Shown in pieces: positions 34,376 to 44,977 of a stretch of 46,899 nt of DNA. This stretch comes from an uncultured Pelagibacteraceae bacterium (GTDB taxonomy: Bacteria; Pseudomonadota; Alphaproteobacteria; Pelagibacterales; Pelagibacteraceae). The number at the start of each line of letters is the position of its first letter. Position 1 is the stretch's first letter. The position numbers and the translations under genes are program-made. A model generated the notes under the pieces. That model ran no database searches, was not told the origin of the DNA, and worked only from the letters and a program-made list of their open reading frames with translations. Where the stretch lies: the NCBI GenBank assembly GCA_902590535.1, contig CACIXF010000007.1, forward strand, positions 1 to 46,899. The letters run 5' to 3'.

Positions 34376-35274
34376 TGATTGCTTTTAATAAATATTATAA
34401 CCACTTTAATTTACTATCATCGATTTTAATTGTTGTTTCATTATTATTGTTAATTTTTAAAGGACTTAATTTTGGTATAGATTTTAAAGGTGGTACTTTA
34501 ATTGAATTAAGAGCTTCAGATTCTAAAATAAATGTAAGTTCATTAAGAGATAGATTTAATCAAATGGATTTAGGAGATGTCTCAGTAAAGAAATTTGGTA
34601 ATGATACAGATTTTTTAGTTAAATTTGAAAACAAAGATAATAAAAAAAACATCATTGAAGAAATTAAAACTAATTTAGATAAATCTTTTGGAAATAACTA
34701 TGATTTTAGAAGGGTAGAGAATGTTGGGCCAAAGGTAAGTGCTGAATTATTAAAATCTGGTGTAATAGCAATATCTTTGTCTTTAACATTAATGTTAATT
34801 TATATTTGGATAAGATTTGAATGGCAATTTAGCTTGGGTGCTATTTTAGCTTTGTTCCATGATGTAATTGTAACTCTAGGTGTTTTTTCACTATTTAGTT
34901 TAGAAATTAATTTATCAATTATAGCAGCAGTGCTAACAATAGTTGGATATTCTATGAATGATACAGTGGTCATTTTTGATCGTGTAAGAGAAAATCTAAG
35001 AAAATATTCAGATATAAAAATTTTTGAATTAACAAATATTTCAATTAATGAAACTTTATCAAGAACAATAATAACATCTGCAACTACTTTACTGGCTTTA
35101 TTAGCTATATATTTTTTTGGTGGAGAGATACTCAAAGGATTTTCACTTGCTATGATATTAGGTGTTATTTTTGGAACTTATTCCTCTGTTTATATAGCGA
35201 ATACCGTTCTTGTAAGATTAAGAGTTTCTCAAAAAACAGTTTTGAGAGATGACGATCAAAATAAATTAAATTAA
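34375..35274 (+). CDS. secF: Protein translocase subunit SecF
   Basis: 299 residues, partner of SecD, with six membrane helices. Signatures: FGIDFKGGTLIELRA near residue 33, and GYSMNDTVVIFDRVRENLRK near residue 195, carrying the conserved Asp and Arg of the TM4 region. The TLSRTIITSATTLLALLAIYFFGG segment is typical. One-base overlap with secD. The next gene, on the same strand, lies beyond a perfect palindrome in a 54-base gap. Confidence 0.96.
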   Translation: MIAFNKYYNHFNLLSSILIVVSLLLLIFKGLNFGIDFKGGTLIELRASDSKINVSSLRDRFNQMDLGDVSVKKFGNDTDFLVKFENKDNKKNIIEEIKTNLDKSFGNNYDFRRVENVGPKVSAELLKSGVIAISLSLTLMLIYIWIRFEWQFSLGAILALFHDVIVTLGVFSLFSLEINLSIIAAVLTIVGYSMNDTVVIFDRVRENLRKYSDIKIFELTNISINETLSRTIITSATTLLALLAIYFFGGEILKGFSLAMILGVIFGTYSSVYIANTVLVRLRVSQKTVLRDDDQNKLN

Positions 35275-35296
35275 TCATTAAAATTTTTAAAATTTC

Positions 35297-35322
35297 ATTA
35301 TAATACTTCAAAGTATTATAAT
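35297..35322. promoter_or_regulatory. Perfect 26-bp palindrome before the acetoacetyl-CoA synthetase gene
   Basis: Arms ATTATAATACTT (35297-35308) and AAGTATTATAAT (35311-35322) with CA in the centre, ending 6 bases before the ATG at 35329. Both arms contain TATAAT-like sequence. It could stop secDF transcription (a T-rich stretch follows), act as an operator, or both. Confidence 0.6.
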
Positions 35323-35328
35323 TATTTT

Positions 35329-37290
35329 ATGAATATAAGACTTTGGAAACCGTCCGGTAAAATAAAAAAAAATTCAAATTTATTTAAATTTGAAAAATTT
35401 ATATCTGAAAGATTTAATAAAAATTTTAATGAAAATTTCAAAAAAATTCATGATTGGTCAATTAAAAATCAAGGTGATTTTTGGAGTAGTGTGTGGGATT
35501 TCTCAAAAGTTAAAGGTATTAAAAGCAAAACAAAAGTCAAAAAAACAAAAAAATTTTTTAAAAATACTTTTTTACCGAATTCAAGATTAAATTTTTGTGA
35601 AAATTTACTTTCAAAAAATACAAAAGAGAAAGCAATTACTTTTATTAGTGAAAATGGTTACCGTGAGATACGAAATTGGAATGAGTTAAATAGAAATGTA
35701 AAAAATATTTCAAATAATTTTAAAAAATTAAATATTAAGCCAAAAGATAGAATAGCAGCTTATATGCCAAATATACCTGAAACAGTAGAGGCTTTTTTGG
35801 GTACTGTTGCTATTGGAGCAATATGGTCATCTTGCTCACCTGATTTTGGAATTAATGGTGTTATAGAAAGATTTTCTCAAATTAAACCAAAAATTTTAAT
35901 TGTTACTAATCAATATTTTTACAATGGAAAAAAAATTAATGTTTTAGAGAGAATTCCTGAAATATTAAAAAAAATCCCTTCTATAAAACATATAATTATA
36001 TCTATTTATCCAGGTCAGCCTATTTTAAAAAAACTTCCAAAATACAAAAATATCAAAACACACTATTGGAACAATATTATTAAGGAAAATGTTTTAAAAT
36101 TTAAATTTCCTAAATTTGATTTTGAACATGATTTAGCAATTCTTTATTCTAGTGGTACAACAGGCAAACCCAAATGTATTTGTCATAAAAATGGAGGCGT
36201 ATTAATACAGCATTTGAAAGAACATCAACTACATTGTGACATTAAAGAAAATGACAATGTCTTTTATTTTACAACATGTGGATGGATGATGTGGAATTGG
36301 CTAATTTCAGTTCTAGCCTCAAAAGCATCAATTGTATTATTTGATGGTTTCCCAATGTATAAACGTGATGATCTTCTTATAAAATTAGCCAATAAAGAAA
36401 ATATAACTTTATTTGGAGTTAGTGCCAAATATATTGATGCTTTAAGAAAAACGAAAAATAAATTTAAGAAAGCTTATAAGTTAAAAAAACTAAGAACTAT
36501 TTGCTCTACTGGATCTCCATTATCATCAGATTGCTTTAATTATGTATATAAAAATATAAAAAAAAATGTTCATTTAGCATCTATATCTGGAGGAACAGAT
36601 ATTGTTTCTTGTTTTGTTTTAGGCAACTTATACCAACCAGTTTATGCTGGAGAAATACAAAGTAAAGGTTTGGGTATGGATGTTCGGGTATTCAATGAAA
36701 AGGGAAAATCTATATTAGGTCAAAAAGGTGAATTGGTTTGCGTTAATCCTTTTCCATCTATGCCTTCAAAATTTTGGAATGATCATAAAGATACTAAATA
36801 TAAAAAAGCTTATTTTAATAAATATAGAAATATATGGCACCATGGTGATTACGCTCAAATAACAAATAATAATGGTTTAATAATATCAGGAAGATCTGAT
36901 ACAACTTTAAATCCTGGTGGAGTAAGACTTGGTACTGCCGAAATTTACTCTGAGGTAGAGCGTTTTAAAGAAATTAAAGAATCTTTAGTTGTTGGACAAT
37001 CTTGGGATAATGATGTTCGTATAATTTTATTTGTAATTTTAAATTCAAAGTATCAACTTGATGATAACTTATTGAAAAAATTAAAATTGCAAATTAGAAA
37101 AAATGCATCACCTAGACATGTGCCAAGAAAAATAATTCAAATAAACGATATACCAAGAACCAAAAGTGGTAAAATTGTTGAATTAGCAGTCAAAAAAATA
37201 ATTGAGGGAAATGAAATAAAAAATAAAGAAGCCTTAGCTAACCCTGAGTCATTAAATCAATTCAAGAATATTAAAGAGCTACAATATTAA
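35329..37290 (+). CDS. Acetoacetyl-CoA synthetase
   Basis: 653 residues, adenylate-forming (ANL) enzyme of the acetoacetate-CoA ligase type (EC 6.2.1.16). It has the N-terminal cap (NQGDFWSSVWDFSKVKG), the P-loop LYSSGTTGKPK (about residue 270), TCGWMMWNWL, and the C-terminal PRTKSGKIVELAVKK with the catalytic lysine. It activates acetoacetate with ATP and CoA, allowing use of ketone-body-like carbon. Related acyl-CoA synthetases are an alternative, but length and the cap favour this assignment. The gene is Lys/Asn-rich like its neighbours. It stands alone after a palindrome and converges on the next gene, 5 bases away. Confidence 0.88.
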   Translation: MNIRLWKPSGKIKKNSNLFKFEKFISERFNKNFNENFKKIHDWSIKNQGDFWSSVWDFSKVKGIKSKTKVKKTKKFFKNTFLPNSRLNFCENLLSKNTKEKAITFISENGYREIRNWNELNRNVKNISNNFKKLNIKPKDRIAAYMPNIPETVEAFLGTVAIGAIWSSCSPDFGINGVIERFSQIKPKILIVTNQYFYNGKKINVLERIPEILKKIPSIKHIIISIYPGQPILKKLPKYKNIKTHYWNNIIKENVLKFKFPKFDFEHDLAILYSSGTTGKPKCICHKNGGVLIQHLKEHQLHCDIKENDNVFYFTTCGWMMWNWLISVLASKASIVLFDGFPMYKRDDLLIKLANKENITLFGVSAKYIDALRKTKNKFKKAYKLKKLRTICSTGSPLSSDCFNYVYKNIKKNVHLASISGGTDIVSCFVLGNLYQPVYAGEIQSKGLGMDVRVFNEKGKSILGQKGELVCVNPFPSMPSKFWNDHKDTKYKKAYFNKYRNIWHHGDYAQITNNNGLIISGRSDTTLNPGGVRLGTAEIYSEVERFKEIKESLVVGQSWDNDVRIILFVILNSKYQLDDNLLKKLKLQIRKNASPRHVPRKIIQINDIPRTKSGKIVELAVKKIIEGNEIKNKEALANPESLNQFKNIKELQY

Positions 37291-37301
37291 TTTTTTAATA
37301 T
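37284..37301. terminator. AT-only hairpin at a convergent gene junction
   Basis: ATATTAA (37284-37290) and TTAATAT (37295-37301) around a TTTT loop; the arms carry the stop codons of both convergent genes. Its position suits a bidirectional terminator but its stem is weak. Confidence 0.4.
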
Positions 37302-37897
37302 AAGTTTTGAGCTATTACCATTGTAAGTAACATTGGTAATGATAATAAAGTGTTTGTTCTTGAAAATAGCATTGCTGTTTTTGCTGATTTTGCTTTTGTA
37401 TCAGGATCACTTTCAACAATTCCTAACGCTCTTTTTTGATTTGGCCAAATTACAAACCATACATTAAATGCCATTATAATTCCTAACCACATCCCAATTC
37501 CTATCGCAGTATGTTTTGGTACACCTGAACCAATACTTAAAGTCATTGCATCATGAAGATATCCATTAAGAAGAGCCAGAATTAAACCTGAAAGAACAGT
37601 TAATGCAGCAGCCCATCTAAAGTAAAATAATGCAGCTGGTGCTATTACTTTACCAATGGCTGGTTTTTGTTCATCTGGAATTTTTCCCATGTTTGGAATT
37701 TGAACAAAATTAAAATACCAAAGCAACCCAATCCACATAATTGCTACAATTACATGTATATATCTAAACAACCAGCTCCAAAATAGTGTATCGAAGGCTA
37801 TTCCATCATTTAAAAAAAACAATCCTAAAAACAATATTATCGCTAAAGCAAGGGATGTGTGAACTGTTTTAGATAAAGATGATAATAAACTACTCAT
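37295..37897 (-). CDS. Membrane protein resembling the urate oxidase N-terminal (PuuD-type) domain
   Basis: 200 residues with about five membrane segments. RYIHVIVAIMWIGLLWYFNFVQIP and NVWFVIWPNQKRALGIV resemble the membrane domain of the cytochrome-linked urate hydroxylase PuuD (Urate_ox_N), which usually is longer and fused to a cytochrome c domain. Here no CXXCH haem motif exists, so if related it is a domain-only form and I do not claim urate activity. Conserved histidines in the first helices could bind haem. It is alone on the minus strand, downstream of and separate from uvrA, ending 5 bases from the convergent synthetase gene. Function unknown. Confidence 0.6.
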   Translation of the reverse strand: MSSLLSSLSKTVHTSLALAIILFLGLFFLNDGIAFDTLFWSWLFRYIHVIVAIMWIGLLWYFNFVQIPNMGKIPDEQKPAIGKVIAPAALFYFRWAAALTVLSGLILALLNGYLHDAMTLSIGSGVPKHTAIGIGMWLGIIMAFNVWFVIWPNQKRALGIVESDPDTKAKSAKTAMLFSRTNTLLSLPMLLTMVIAQNLY

Positions 37898-37946
37898 GAT
37901 TCTTTATTACTATACACTAATTTTTAAATATTTTAAGTTGTTAAAT

Positions 37947-40799
37947 CTAGTTTAAAAGAGGTTTTAAAAATTGACCTGTATAACTCCCCTTAACTTTACA
38001 TACTTCTTCAGGCTTTCCTTCGGCGACAATATTACCACCCTTTACACCGCCCTCAGGACCCATATCAACAATGTAGTCGGCTGTTTTAATAACATCTAAA
38101 TTATGTTCAATTACAACCACTGTATTTCCAAGTTTTACAAATGTATGAAGTATTTCTAAAAGTTTTTTAATATCATGTTGATGTAAACCTGTAGTTGGTT
38201 CATCTAAGATATACATCGTTCTTCCTGTGGATCTTTTTGAAAGTTCTTTTGCAAGCTTAATTCGTTGTGCTTCACCCCCTGATAGAGTAGTTGCTTGCTG
38301 ACCAATTTTTATATAGCCTAATCCAACTTTTTTTAGAGTTAATAATTTTGTTTTTATATTAGATATATTCTCAAAATATTCACACCCTTCATCAACCGAC
38401 ATATCTAAAACATCAGCAATACTTTTCCCTTTAAATTTAATTTCTAAAGTTTCTCTATTGTATCTGGTGCCTTTACACTCATCACATTGTATATAAACAT
38501 CAGGTAAAAAATGCATCTCATATGTAATTACACCATCACCCTCACAAGCTTCACATCTACCTCCTTTAACATTAAAAGAAAATCTTCCTGGTTTATATCC
38601 TCTTGTTTTGGCCTCTGGCAGGCTTGTAAACCAATCTCGAATAGGCCCAAATGCTCCTGTATATGTTGCTGGATTTGATCTAGGGGTTCTCCCAATAGGA
38701 GATTGGTCAATATCAATTATTTTATCAATTAATTCTACTCCTTTATAACCTTTAAATGATTTAGGTGCTTTTCTTGCTTTATTATTTAAAGTCAAATTTA
38801 AAGCATGAAACAATGTTTGTAATATTAGGGTAGATTTGCCACTTCCAGAAACACCAGTAACACAGGTAAATGTTCCAGTTGGAATTTTAAGATTAACGTT
38901 ATTTAAATTATTTCCACTTGCACCATTTATTTCAACAAATCTTCCATTTTTAGCTAAACGTCGGGATTTTGGTATTTCAATTGTTTTTTTATTTGCGAGA
39001 TACTGACCTGTAATACTATTTTTATCTTTTTTTAAATCTTCATATGAACCTTGTGCCGTTATCTGACCTCCATTACTACCAGCTTCAGGGCCAAGATCAA
39101 TAATATGATCTGCATTTTCCATTGTTTCGGTGTCATGCTCTACAACAATAACAGTGTTACCTAGATCTCGTAGTCTTTTTAATGCATTAATCAATTTTAC
39201 ATTATCTTTTTGGTGCAATCCAATTGAAGGTTCATCCAAAACATATAATACACCTGTTAAACCAGATCCAATTTGTGAAGCCAATCTTATTCTTTGAGCC
39301 TCACCACCAGATAATGTTCCAGACTCTCTAGATAAAGTTAAATAATCTAAACCAACATTTAAAAGGAAATTTAATCTTTCATTTATTTCTTTTAAAACAT
39401 GCTCAGCAATTTTAAATTGTCTTTTATCTAGATTATTTTCTAAATTTTTAAACCATTCTGCAGCATCTAAAATAGATTTTTTTGTTACTTCACTAATATT
39501 AAGATCATTGATTTTAACACATAAAGCTTCCTCTTTTAATCTGTCGCCATTACACGCTTCACATGCCGTATCCGATTGATATTCAGCAATAGCTTCTCTT
39601 TTCCATTCGCTATCAGACTCTAAAAATCTTCGTTCAAGATTATTAATTACACCTTCAAAGGTTTTTTTATAAGAATATTTCTCATATCCATCGTCATAAT
39701 TAAATTTAATCTCATCCTCATCAGAACCATAAAGAATAATATCTTTTATTTTTTTAGGTAATTTTTTCCATTTTTCATCTAAAGAAAAACCATAATGCTT
39801 TGCTAAAGATGCTAAAGTTTGAGCATAATATAATGTGGTTGATTTTGACCAAGGTTCTATTGCTCCATCTGCTAAACTTTTTCTTTCATCAGGAATAACT
39901 AAATTTGGATCAACATTTAATTTTATTCCAATTCCTTCACACTCTTCACAAGCTCCATAGGGGCTGTTAAATGAAAAAAGTCTTGGTTCAATTTCTTCAA
40001 TTGTAAATCCACTCTCAGGACAAGCAAACTTTGTAGAGTAAATTAATTTTTCAATTTTTCTAAATTTCTCAGGAAGTGTTTCATCTTCATATTCGACAAA
40101 AACTAAACCGTTAGCTAAATTTACAGCTGTTTCAATACTTTCAGCTAATCTATTTCCTAGTTTTGAATTTAAAACTATTCTATCAACAAGAATTGAAATA
40201 TCATGTTTAAGTTTTTTATCTAGATTAGGTGATTTTTCTATATCATATAAAACATTATCAATTTTAATTTTTCTAAATCCTCTTCTCTTGTAGCTTAAAA
40301 TATCTTTTTTATATTCACCTTTACGACCTCTTACCACTGGAGCGTAAATATATATTGTTGATTTTTTTGGTAATTTTTTAACCAAATCAACTATTTGTGT
40401 AATTGTTTGAGAGGTTATTGGTTTACCTGTAAATGGTGAGTAGGGTATGCCTGCTCTAGCGTATAATACCCTCATGTAATCATAAATTTCTGTTACAGTC
40501 GCGACAGTAGATCTTGGGTTTTTTGAAGTATTTTTTTGTTCTATGGCAATAGCAGGACTTAATCCTTCAATTAAATCTACATTTGGTTTTTTCATTTTAT
40601 CTAAAAATTGACGTGCATATGCAGATAAACTTTCAACATATCTTCTTTGACCCTCTGCGTAGATTGTATCAAAAGCTAAAGATGATTTTCCTGACCCTGA
40701 TAGACCCGTTATGACCACAAATTTGTCTTTTGGAATCTCTACAGTAACATTCTTCAAATTATGTTCTTTAGCGCCCTTAATAACTATCTTTTTCATCAT
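37947..40799 (-). CDS. uvrA: Excinuclease ABC subunit A
   Basis: 950 residues, full-length UvrA, the damage-recognition ATPase of nucleotide excision repair. Two ABC modules: Walker [10 protein letters not shown] near residue 33 and GVSGSGKST near 650; signatures [20 protein letters not shown] and [18 protein letters not shown]; Walker [14 protein letters not shown] and [13 protein letters not shown]. The second zinc finger is complete (CEAC...CDEC). The first reads CPESGF...CEEC, so one of its four cysteines is Ser; I recall this variant from other alphaproteobacteria. The protein starts MMKK, so either of two adjacent ATGs may be used. It is divergent from ssb across 88 bases, as in many bacteria. 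Confidence 0.97.
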   Translation of the reverse strand: MMKKIVIKGAKEHNLKNVTVEIPKDKFVVITGLSGSGKSSLAFDTIYAEGQRRYVESLSAYARQFLDKMKKPNVDLIEGLSPAIAIEQKNTSKNPRSTVATVTEIYDYMRVLYARAGIPYSPFTGKPITSQTITQIVDLVKKLPKKSTIYIYAPVVRGRKGEYKKDILSYKRRGFRKIKIDNVLYDIEKSPNLDKKLKHDISILVDRIVLNSKLGNRLAESIETAVNLANGLVFVEYEDETLPEKFRKIEKLIYSTKFACPESGFTIEEIEPRLFSFNSPYGACEECEGIGIKLNVDPNLVIPDERKSLADGAIEPWSKSTTLYYAQTLASLAKHYGFSLDEKWKKLPKKIKDIILYGSDEDEIKFNYDDGYEKYSYKKTFEGVINNLERRFLESDSEWKREAIAEYQSDTACEACNGDRLKEEALCVKINDLNISEVTKKSILDAAEWFKNLENNLDKRQFKIAEHVLKEINERLNFLLNVGLDYLTLSRESGTLSGGEAQRIRLASQIGSGLTGVLYVLDEPSIGLHQKDNVKLINALKRLRDLGNTVIVVEHDTETMENADHIIDLGPEAGSNGGQITAQGSYEDLKKDKNSITGQYLANKKTIEIPKSRRLAKNGRFVEINGASGNNLNNVNLKIPTGTFTCVTGVSGSGKSTLILQTLFHALNLTLNNKARKAPKSFKGYKGVELIDKIIDIDQSPIGRTPRSNPATYTGAFGPIRDWFTSLPEAKTRGYKPGRFSFNVKGGRCEACEGDGVITYEMHFLPDVYIQCDECKGTRYNRETLEIKFKGKSIADVLDMSVDEGCEYFENISNIKTKLLTLKKVGLGYIKIGQQATTLSGGEAQRIKLAKELSKRSTGRTMYILDEPTTGLHQHDIKKLLEILHTFVKLGNTVVVIEHNLDVIKTADYIVDMGPEGGVKGGNIVAEGKPEEVCKVKGSYTGQFLKPLLN

Positions 40800-40838
40800 A
40801 ATTTTAGTTGCTTTGAGTTAATAAAATTAATATTCAGA

Positions 40839-40857
40839 AGAATTGTGATATAATTCT
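40839..40857 (+). promoter_or_regulatory. ssb -10 element inside an inverted repeat
   Basis: TATAAT at 40849-40854 is a likely -10 for ssb. It lies within AGAATT-N7-AATTCT (40839-40857), a perfect six-base inverted repeat in the uvrA/ssb divergent region. The arms do not match the GTTC-N7-GTTC LexA box of Alphaproteobacteria. No good -35 is seen. Confidence 0.4.
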
Positions 40858-40887
40858 AATTAACTAATTTAACAAATATTAAATATT

Positions 40888-41337
40888 ATGGCTGGAAGTT
40901 TAAATAAAGTATTATTAATTGGTCGTTTGGGCGCAGATCCTGAAATTAAGCAAATGGTAAATGGCAAAAGTGTAGCTAGATTAAGCCTTGCAACAAGTCA
41001 ATCCTGGAAAGATAAAAACACAGGTGAAAGAAAAGAAAAAACTGAGTGGCACCGTGTAGTTGTATTTAATGAAGGTTTAGTAAATGTTGTTCAACAATAT
41101 TTAAAAAAAGGTGCTCAAGTTTATGTTGAGGGACAACTCACAACAAGAAAATGGAAAGACGAGCAATCTGGACAAGATAAATACTCAACTGAAATAGTTA
41201 TACAGGGATATAATTCTTCACTCACAATGTTGGGTGGTGGAAATTCTGGTGGTGGAATTCAAAATGACACAACTCAACAAAATAATATTGAGGATTCTTC
41301 TCAAGTGTCAGATATGGATGATGAAATTCCATTTTAA
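40888..41337 (+). CDS. ssb: Single-stranded DNA-binding protein
   Basis: 149 residues: an OB-fold domain ([18 protein letters not shown] through GYNSSLTML), a short flexible Gly/Asn/Gln linker and the conserved acidic tip DMDDEIPF that recruits repair and replication proteins. It coats single-stranded DNA in replication and repair. It is followed by gyrA after 5 bases and is divergent from uvrA. Length is slightly below the usual 160-180 because the linker is short. Confidence 0.96.
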   Translation: MAGSLNKVLLIGRLGADPEIKQMVNGKSVARLSLATSQSWKDKNTGERKEKTEWHRVVVFNEGLVNVVQQYLKKGAQVYVEGQLTTRKWKDEQSGQDKYSTEIVIQGYNSSLTMLGGGNSGGGIQNDTTQQNNIEDSSQVSDMDDEIPF

Positions 41338-41342
41338 TTTCT

Positions 41343-43922
41343 ATGAAAAATACTGAAGAGTTAAAAGATAAAAATATAAAATTAATCTCAATGCATGATG
41401 AGATGAGCTCATCATATCTTTCTTATGCAATGAGTGTAATTGTTAGTCGTGCTCTACCTGATGTAAGAGATGGATTAAAGCCAGTTCATAGAAGAATTTT
41501 ATATGCAATGTACAAGGGCGGATATGATTGGTCTAAACAATTTAGAAAATCTGCAAGAATAGTTGGAGATGTTATTGGTAAATATCACCCTCACGGAGAT
41601 CAGTCTGTTTACGATGCCTTGGTTAGAATGGTGCAAGATTTCTCTATGAGCCTACCGTTAATTCAAGGCCAAGGAAATTTTGGATCTATAGATGGCGATC
41701 CTGCAGCAGCAATGAGGTATACTGAAACTCGTTTATCAAAAGTTTCGCAATATTTAATTGATGATATAGAAAAAAACACAATTTCATTCAAAAGCAATTA
41801 CGATGAAACAGAGAAAGAACCCAGCGTTTTACCATCGCAATTTCCAAATTTATTAGTAAATGGAGCTGGTGGTATTGCTGTTGGTATGGCAACAAGTATA
41901 CCTCCTCACAATTTAGGTGAAATTATAGATGGTACTTTGGCCTTAATAGATAATAAAGATATTAAAATTAGAGAATTAATGAAACATATACCTGGTCCAG
42001 ATTTTCCAACTGGTGGTGTAATTATAGGTAAAGATATAATTAAACAAGGATATAATAATGGAAGAGGATCATTTAAGATTAGAGGTGAAATCTCAATTGA
42101 ACAACAAAAAAATGGGCGTGAAAGACTGGTAATAACTTCAATACCGTATCAAGTTAACAAATCTGTTTTAAACGAAAGGATTGCTCAGTTAGTAAGAGAA
42201 AAAAAGATAGAGGGAATAAGAGATATCAGAGATGAGTCTAATAGAGAAGGTATTAGGGTAGCAATAGATTTAAGAAACGGTGTAGAACCAGAAACTATAA
42301 AGAGACAATTATATAAAAATACTCAAATAGAAAGTTCGTTTGGTTTTAATACTTTAGCAATTGTAGAAGGAAAGCCTCAAACTTGCACCCTAAAAGATTT
42401 TTTATCAAATTTTTTAACTTTTAGAGAAGATGTAGTTATTAAGAAAACTAAATTTGATCTTCAAAAAGCAGAAGATCGCGCTCATATACTAATAGGATTA
42501 TCAGTTTCAGTTGAAAATTTAGATAAAATAATTAAAATTATTAGATCATCTAAAACACCTGACGATGCTAAAATATCAATTTTGAAAACTAAATGGAAAA
42601 TAAATAAATCACAAAAATTTATATCTTTAATAGAGGGAAAAAAGGGTAAAAACCTTTATTCTTTATCTGAACCACAAGTTTTAGCTATTTTAGAATTAAG
42701 ACTTCAAAAATTAACTGCATTAGGAATAAATGAAATCGAAGTTGAAATTAAAAAATTAGCTGAATTAATCACCAAATATAAAAAAATTATTTCATCAAAA
42801 AAAGAACTTTTAAAAGTAATCAGTGAAGAGTTAAAAAATATTAAAGAGAAATTTGCTATTCCAAGAAGAACTAAAATTATAGATGCAGTTTTGAATTATG
42901 ATATTGAGGAAACGATCCAAAAACAATCAGTAATTATTACAGTCACATTACAAGGCTATATAAAAAGAGGTTCTTTAGATGGAGTAAAAAAACAAAAAAG
43001 AGGTGGTAAAGGAAAGTCAGGTATAACGACTAGAGATCAAGACTCTGTTGTTCAAACATTATCTGTTAATACCCATACTTCAGTTCTCTTCTTTTCCACA
43101 GAGGGTCTGGTATACAAAATAAAAGCATGGAAAATCCCGGAAGGTTCATCGTCGTCTAAAGGTAAGTCTTTATTTAATATTTTACCTTTGAAAAATCATC
43201 AAGCAATAAGCTCAATTATGCCAATGCCTGAAGATGAAACTGATTTAAAAAATTATCAAATAATTTTTGCTACAGCACAAGGAAAAGTAAGAAAAAATAG
43301 TTTAGAAGATTTTTCATCAATTAATGCATCTGGAAAAATTGCAATGAAATTAGATAACAATGATAAAATTGTAGGTGTTAAAATTTGTAAAGATGATCAA
43401 GATGTAATTTTAAGCACAAAATTTGGAAAATGTATTAGATTTGAAGCTAAAAAGTTAAGAGTTTTTAAAGGCAGATCTTCTAAAGGAATTAAGGGAATAG
43501 AGTTAGCACCAAATGATCAAATCGTATCTTTGTCAGTTATTGATAACGATAAAATTAATAAAAATGTAAAAAAATCAAAAGATGAAAAATCTGAATTGAG
43601 AGCAAAAGAGAAGTTTGTTTTATCAATAAGTGAAAATGGTTATGGAAAAAAGACTTCTCATACTGATTACAGAGTTACTAACAGAGGTGGCAAAGGAATT
43701 ATAGGAATAGTAAATTCACCAAGAAATGGAAATATTACTTCATCATTTCCAGTTTTCGAAGGTGATGAAATTTTAATTTCCACTAATAAAGGAAGGGTTA
43801 TTAGAGTAGCTGTTAAAGAAATTAGAACTGCAGGAAGAAATACTCAAGGGGTTAGAATAATTAAGTTATCAGGAGAAGAAAAAGTTGTTTCAGCTATTAA
43901 AATTGATGATAATTTAATTTAA
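41343..43922 (+). CDS. gyrA: DNA gyrase subunit A
   Basis: 859 residues. It has the winged-helix/tower domain with the catalytic Tyr126 ([10 protein letters not shown]), a coiled coil (about 430-490) and the C-terminal beta-pinwheel with the GyrA box ([10 protein letters not shown]), which marks it as GyrA rather than ParC. It introduces negative supercoils with GyrB. In the quinolone-determining region the sequence is [10 protein letters not shown]: the position equivalent to E. coli Ser83 is Gln87 and the Asp (Asp91) is kept. Gap of 5 bases to ssb; the stop overlaps the coaD ATG by one base. Normal length for GyrA. Confidence 0.97.
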   Translation: MKNTEELKDKNIKLISMHDEMSSSYLSYAMSVIVSRALPDVRDGLKPVHRRILYAMYKGGYDWSKQFRKSARIVGDVIGKYHPHGDQSVYDALVRMVQDFSMSLPLIQGQGNFGSIDGDPAAAMRYTETRLSKVSQYLIDDIEKNTISFKSNYDETEKEPSVLPSQFPNLLVNGAGGIAVGMATSIPPHNLGEIIDGTLALIDNKDIKIRELMKHIPGPDFPTGGVIIGKDIIKQGYNNGRGSFKIRGEISIEQQKNGRERLVITSIPYQVNKSVLNERIAQLVREKKIEGIRDIRDESNREGIRVAIDLRNGVEPETIKRQLYKNTQIESSFGFNTLAIVEGKPQTCTLKDFLSNFLTFREDVVIKKTKFDLQKAEDRAHILIGLSVSVENLDKIIKIIRSSKTPDDAKISILKTKWKINKSQKFISLIEGKKGKNLYSLSEPQVLAILELRLQKLTALGINEIEVEIKKLAELITKYKKIISSKKELLKVISEELKNIKEKFAIPRRTKIIDAVLNYDIEETIQKQSVIITVTLQGYIKRGSLDGVKKQKRGGKGKSGITTRDQDSVVQTLSVNTHTSVLFFSTEGLVYKIKAWKIPEGSSSSKGKSLFNILPLKNHQAISSIMPMPEDETDLKNYQIIFATAQGKVRKNSLEDFSSINASGKIAMKLDNNDKIVGVKICKDDQDVILSTKFGKCIRFEAKKLRVFKGRSSKGIKGIELAPNDQIVSLSVIDNDKINKNVKKSKDEKSELRAKEKFVLSISENGYGKKTSHTDYRVTNRGGKGIIGIVNSPRNGNITSSFPVFEGDEILISTNKGRVIRVAVKEIRTAGRNTQGVRIIKLSGEEKVVSAIKIDDNLI

Positions 43923-44416
43923 TGAGTAAAATTGCAATTTATCCTGGAACATTTGATCCAATTACATATGGACATATAGATGTAATAAAAAAATCATTAA
44001 AATTATTTGATAAAATAGTAGTTGGTGTTTCAGACGAAAGTAACAAAGATTATCTATTCAGTTCTGATGAAAGAATAGAAATAGTTAATAAAGCTTTATT
44101 TAAAGACCTAAAGTTAAATAAAAAAAAAATAAAAGTAGTATCTTTTGGTTCTTTAACTACTGATTTATGCAAAAAATATAAATCAAATATAATTCTAAGA
44201 GGATTACGCGCTGTATCTGATTTTGAATATGAATTTCAATTAGCTGGCATGAATAGAAAATTGAACCAAAATATAGAAACTATATTTTTGATGTCTGATG
44301 TAGAAAATCAAATTATTTCATCTAGATTTGTAAAAGAAATTGTTAAATTAAAAGGTGACATTAAAAAATTTACTACCAAAAGTACAATCAAGTCTTTAAA
44401 AGAGAAATATGAATAA
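43922..44416 (+). CDS. coaD: Phosphopantetheine adenylyltransferase
   Basis: 164 residues, nucleotidyltransferase making dephospho-CoA from ATP and 4'-phosphopantetheine. The YPGTFDPITYGHIDVIKKS motif (TxGH class, residues about 7-25), ILRGLRAVSDFEYE and ISSRFVKEIVKLKGDI are all present. One-base overlap with gyrA and eight-base overlap with ppi. This order, gyrA-coaD-ppi, is common in Alphaproteobacteria. Confidence 0.96.
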   Translation: MSKIAIYPGTFDPITYGHIDVIKKSLKLFDKIVVGVSDESNKDYLFSSDERIEIVNKALFKDLKLNKKKIKVVSFGSLTTDLCKKYKSNIILRGLRAVSDFEYEFQLAGMNRKLNQNIETIFLMSDVENQIISSRFVKEIVKLKGDIKKFTTKSTIKSLKEKYE

Positions 44417-44969
44417 AATTTTTATTAAAATATTTATTTTGTTTTTTTTTATTGCCAATCAATCAATAGCTGAGGAGAATATAATGATATTAAAATTAAA
44501 AGATGGTGACGTAAAAATTGAATTGTTCGAAGATGTTGCACCAAATCATGTTAAAAGAATTAAGGAATTAGCAAACAGCGGTAAATACGACAACGTTGTT
44601 TTTCACAGAGTTATTGATGGATTTATGGCTCAAACAGGAGATGTAAAATTTGGAAATTCAGAATCGAAAGATTTTGATCTTAGAAGAGCTGGAATGGGTG
44701 GATCAGATTTTCCTGACTTAGAACAAGAATTCAATAGTCTTCCACATGATAGAGGAACTTTATCCATGGCAAGAGCTCAAAATCCTAATAGTGCAAATAG
44801 TCAATTTTTTATTTGTTTTCAGCCAGCACCTTTTTTAGATCGACAATATACAGTTTTTGGAAAAGTTATCGAGGGAATGGAATTTGTTGATAAAATAAAA
44901 AGAGGTGATCAAAATAATAACGGTGCTGTTACTGATCCAGATAAGATTATTAGTTTCAAATCTCAATAA
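44409..44969 (+). CDS. ppiA: Secreted cyclophilin-type peptidyl-prolyl isomerase
   Basis: 186 residues: a signal peptide of about 21 residues (IFILFFFIANQSIA) and a cyclophilin domain. Active-site parts FHRVIDGFMAQTGD, LSMARAQNPNSANSQFFICF and FLDRQYTVFGKVIEGM are intact. With the signal peptide it should be periplasmic. It folds exported proteins by proline isomerisation. It begins eight bases inside coaD and ends 8 bases before tgt. In many Alphaproteobacteria queA lies between ppi and tgt; it is absent here. The symbol ppiA is by location; ppiB is the cytoplasmic form. Confidence 0.9.
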   Translation: MNKIFIKIFILFFFIANQSIAEENIMILKLKDGDVKIELFEDVAPNHVKRIKELANSGKYDNVVFHRVIDGFMAQTGDVKFGNSESKDFDLRRAGMGGSDFPDLEQEFNSLPHDRGTLSMARAQNPNSANSQFFICFQPAPFLDRQYTVFGKVIEGMEFVDKIKRGDQNNNGAVTDPDKIISFKSQ

Positions 44970-44977
44970 TTTTTTTA

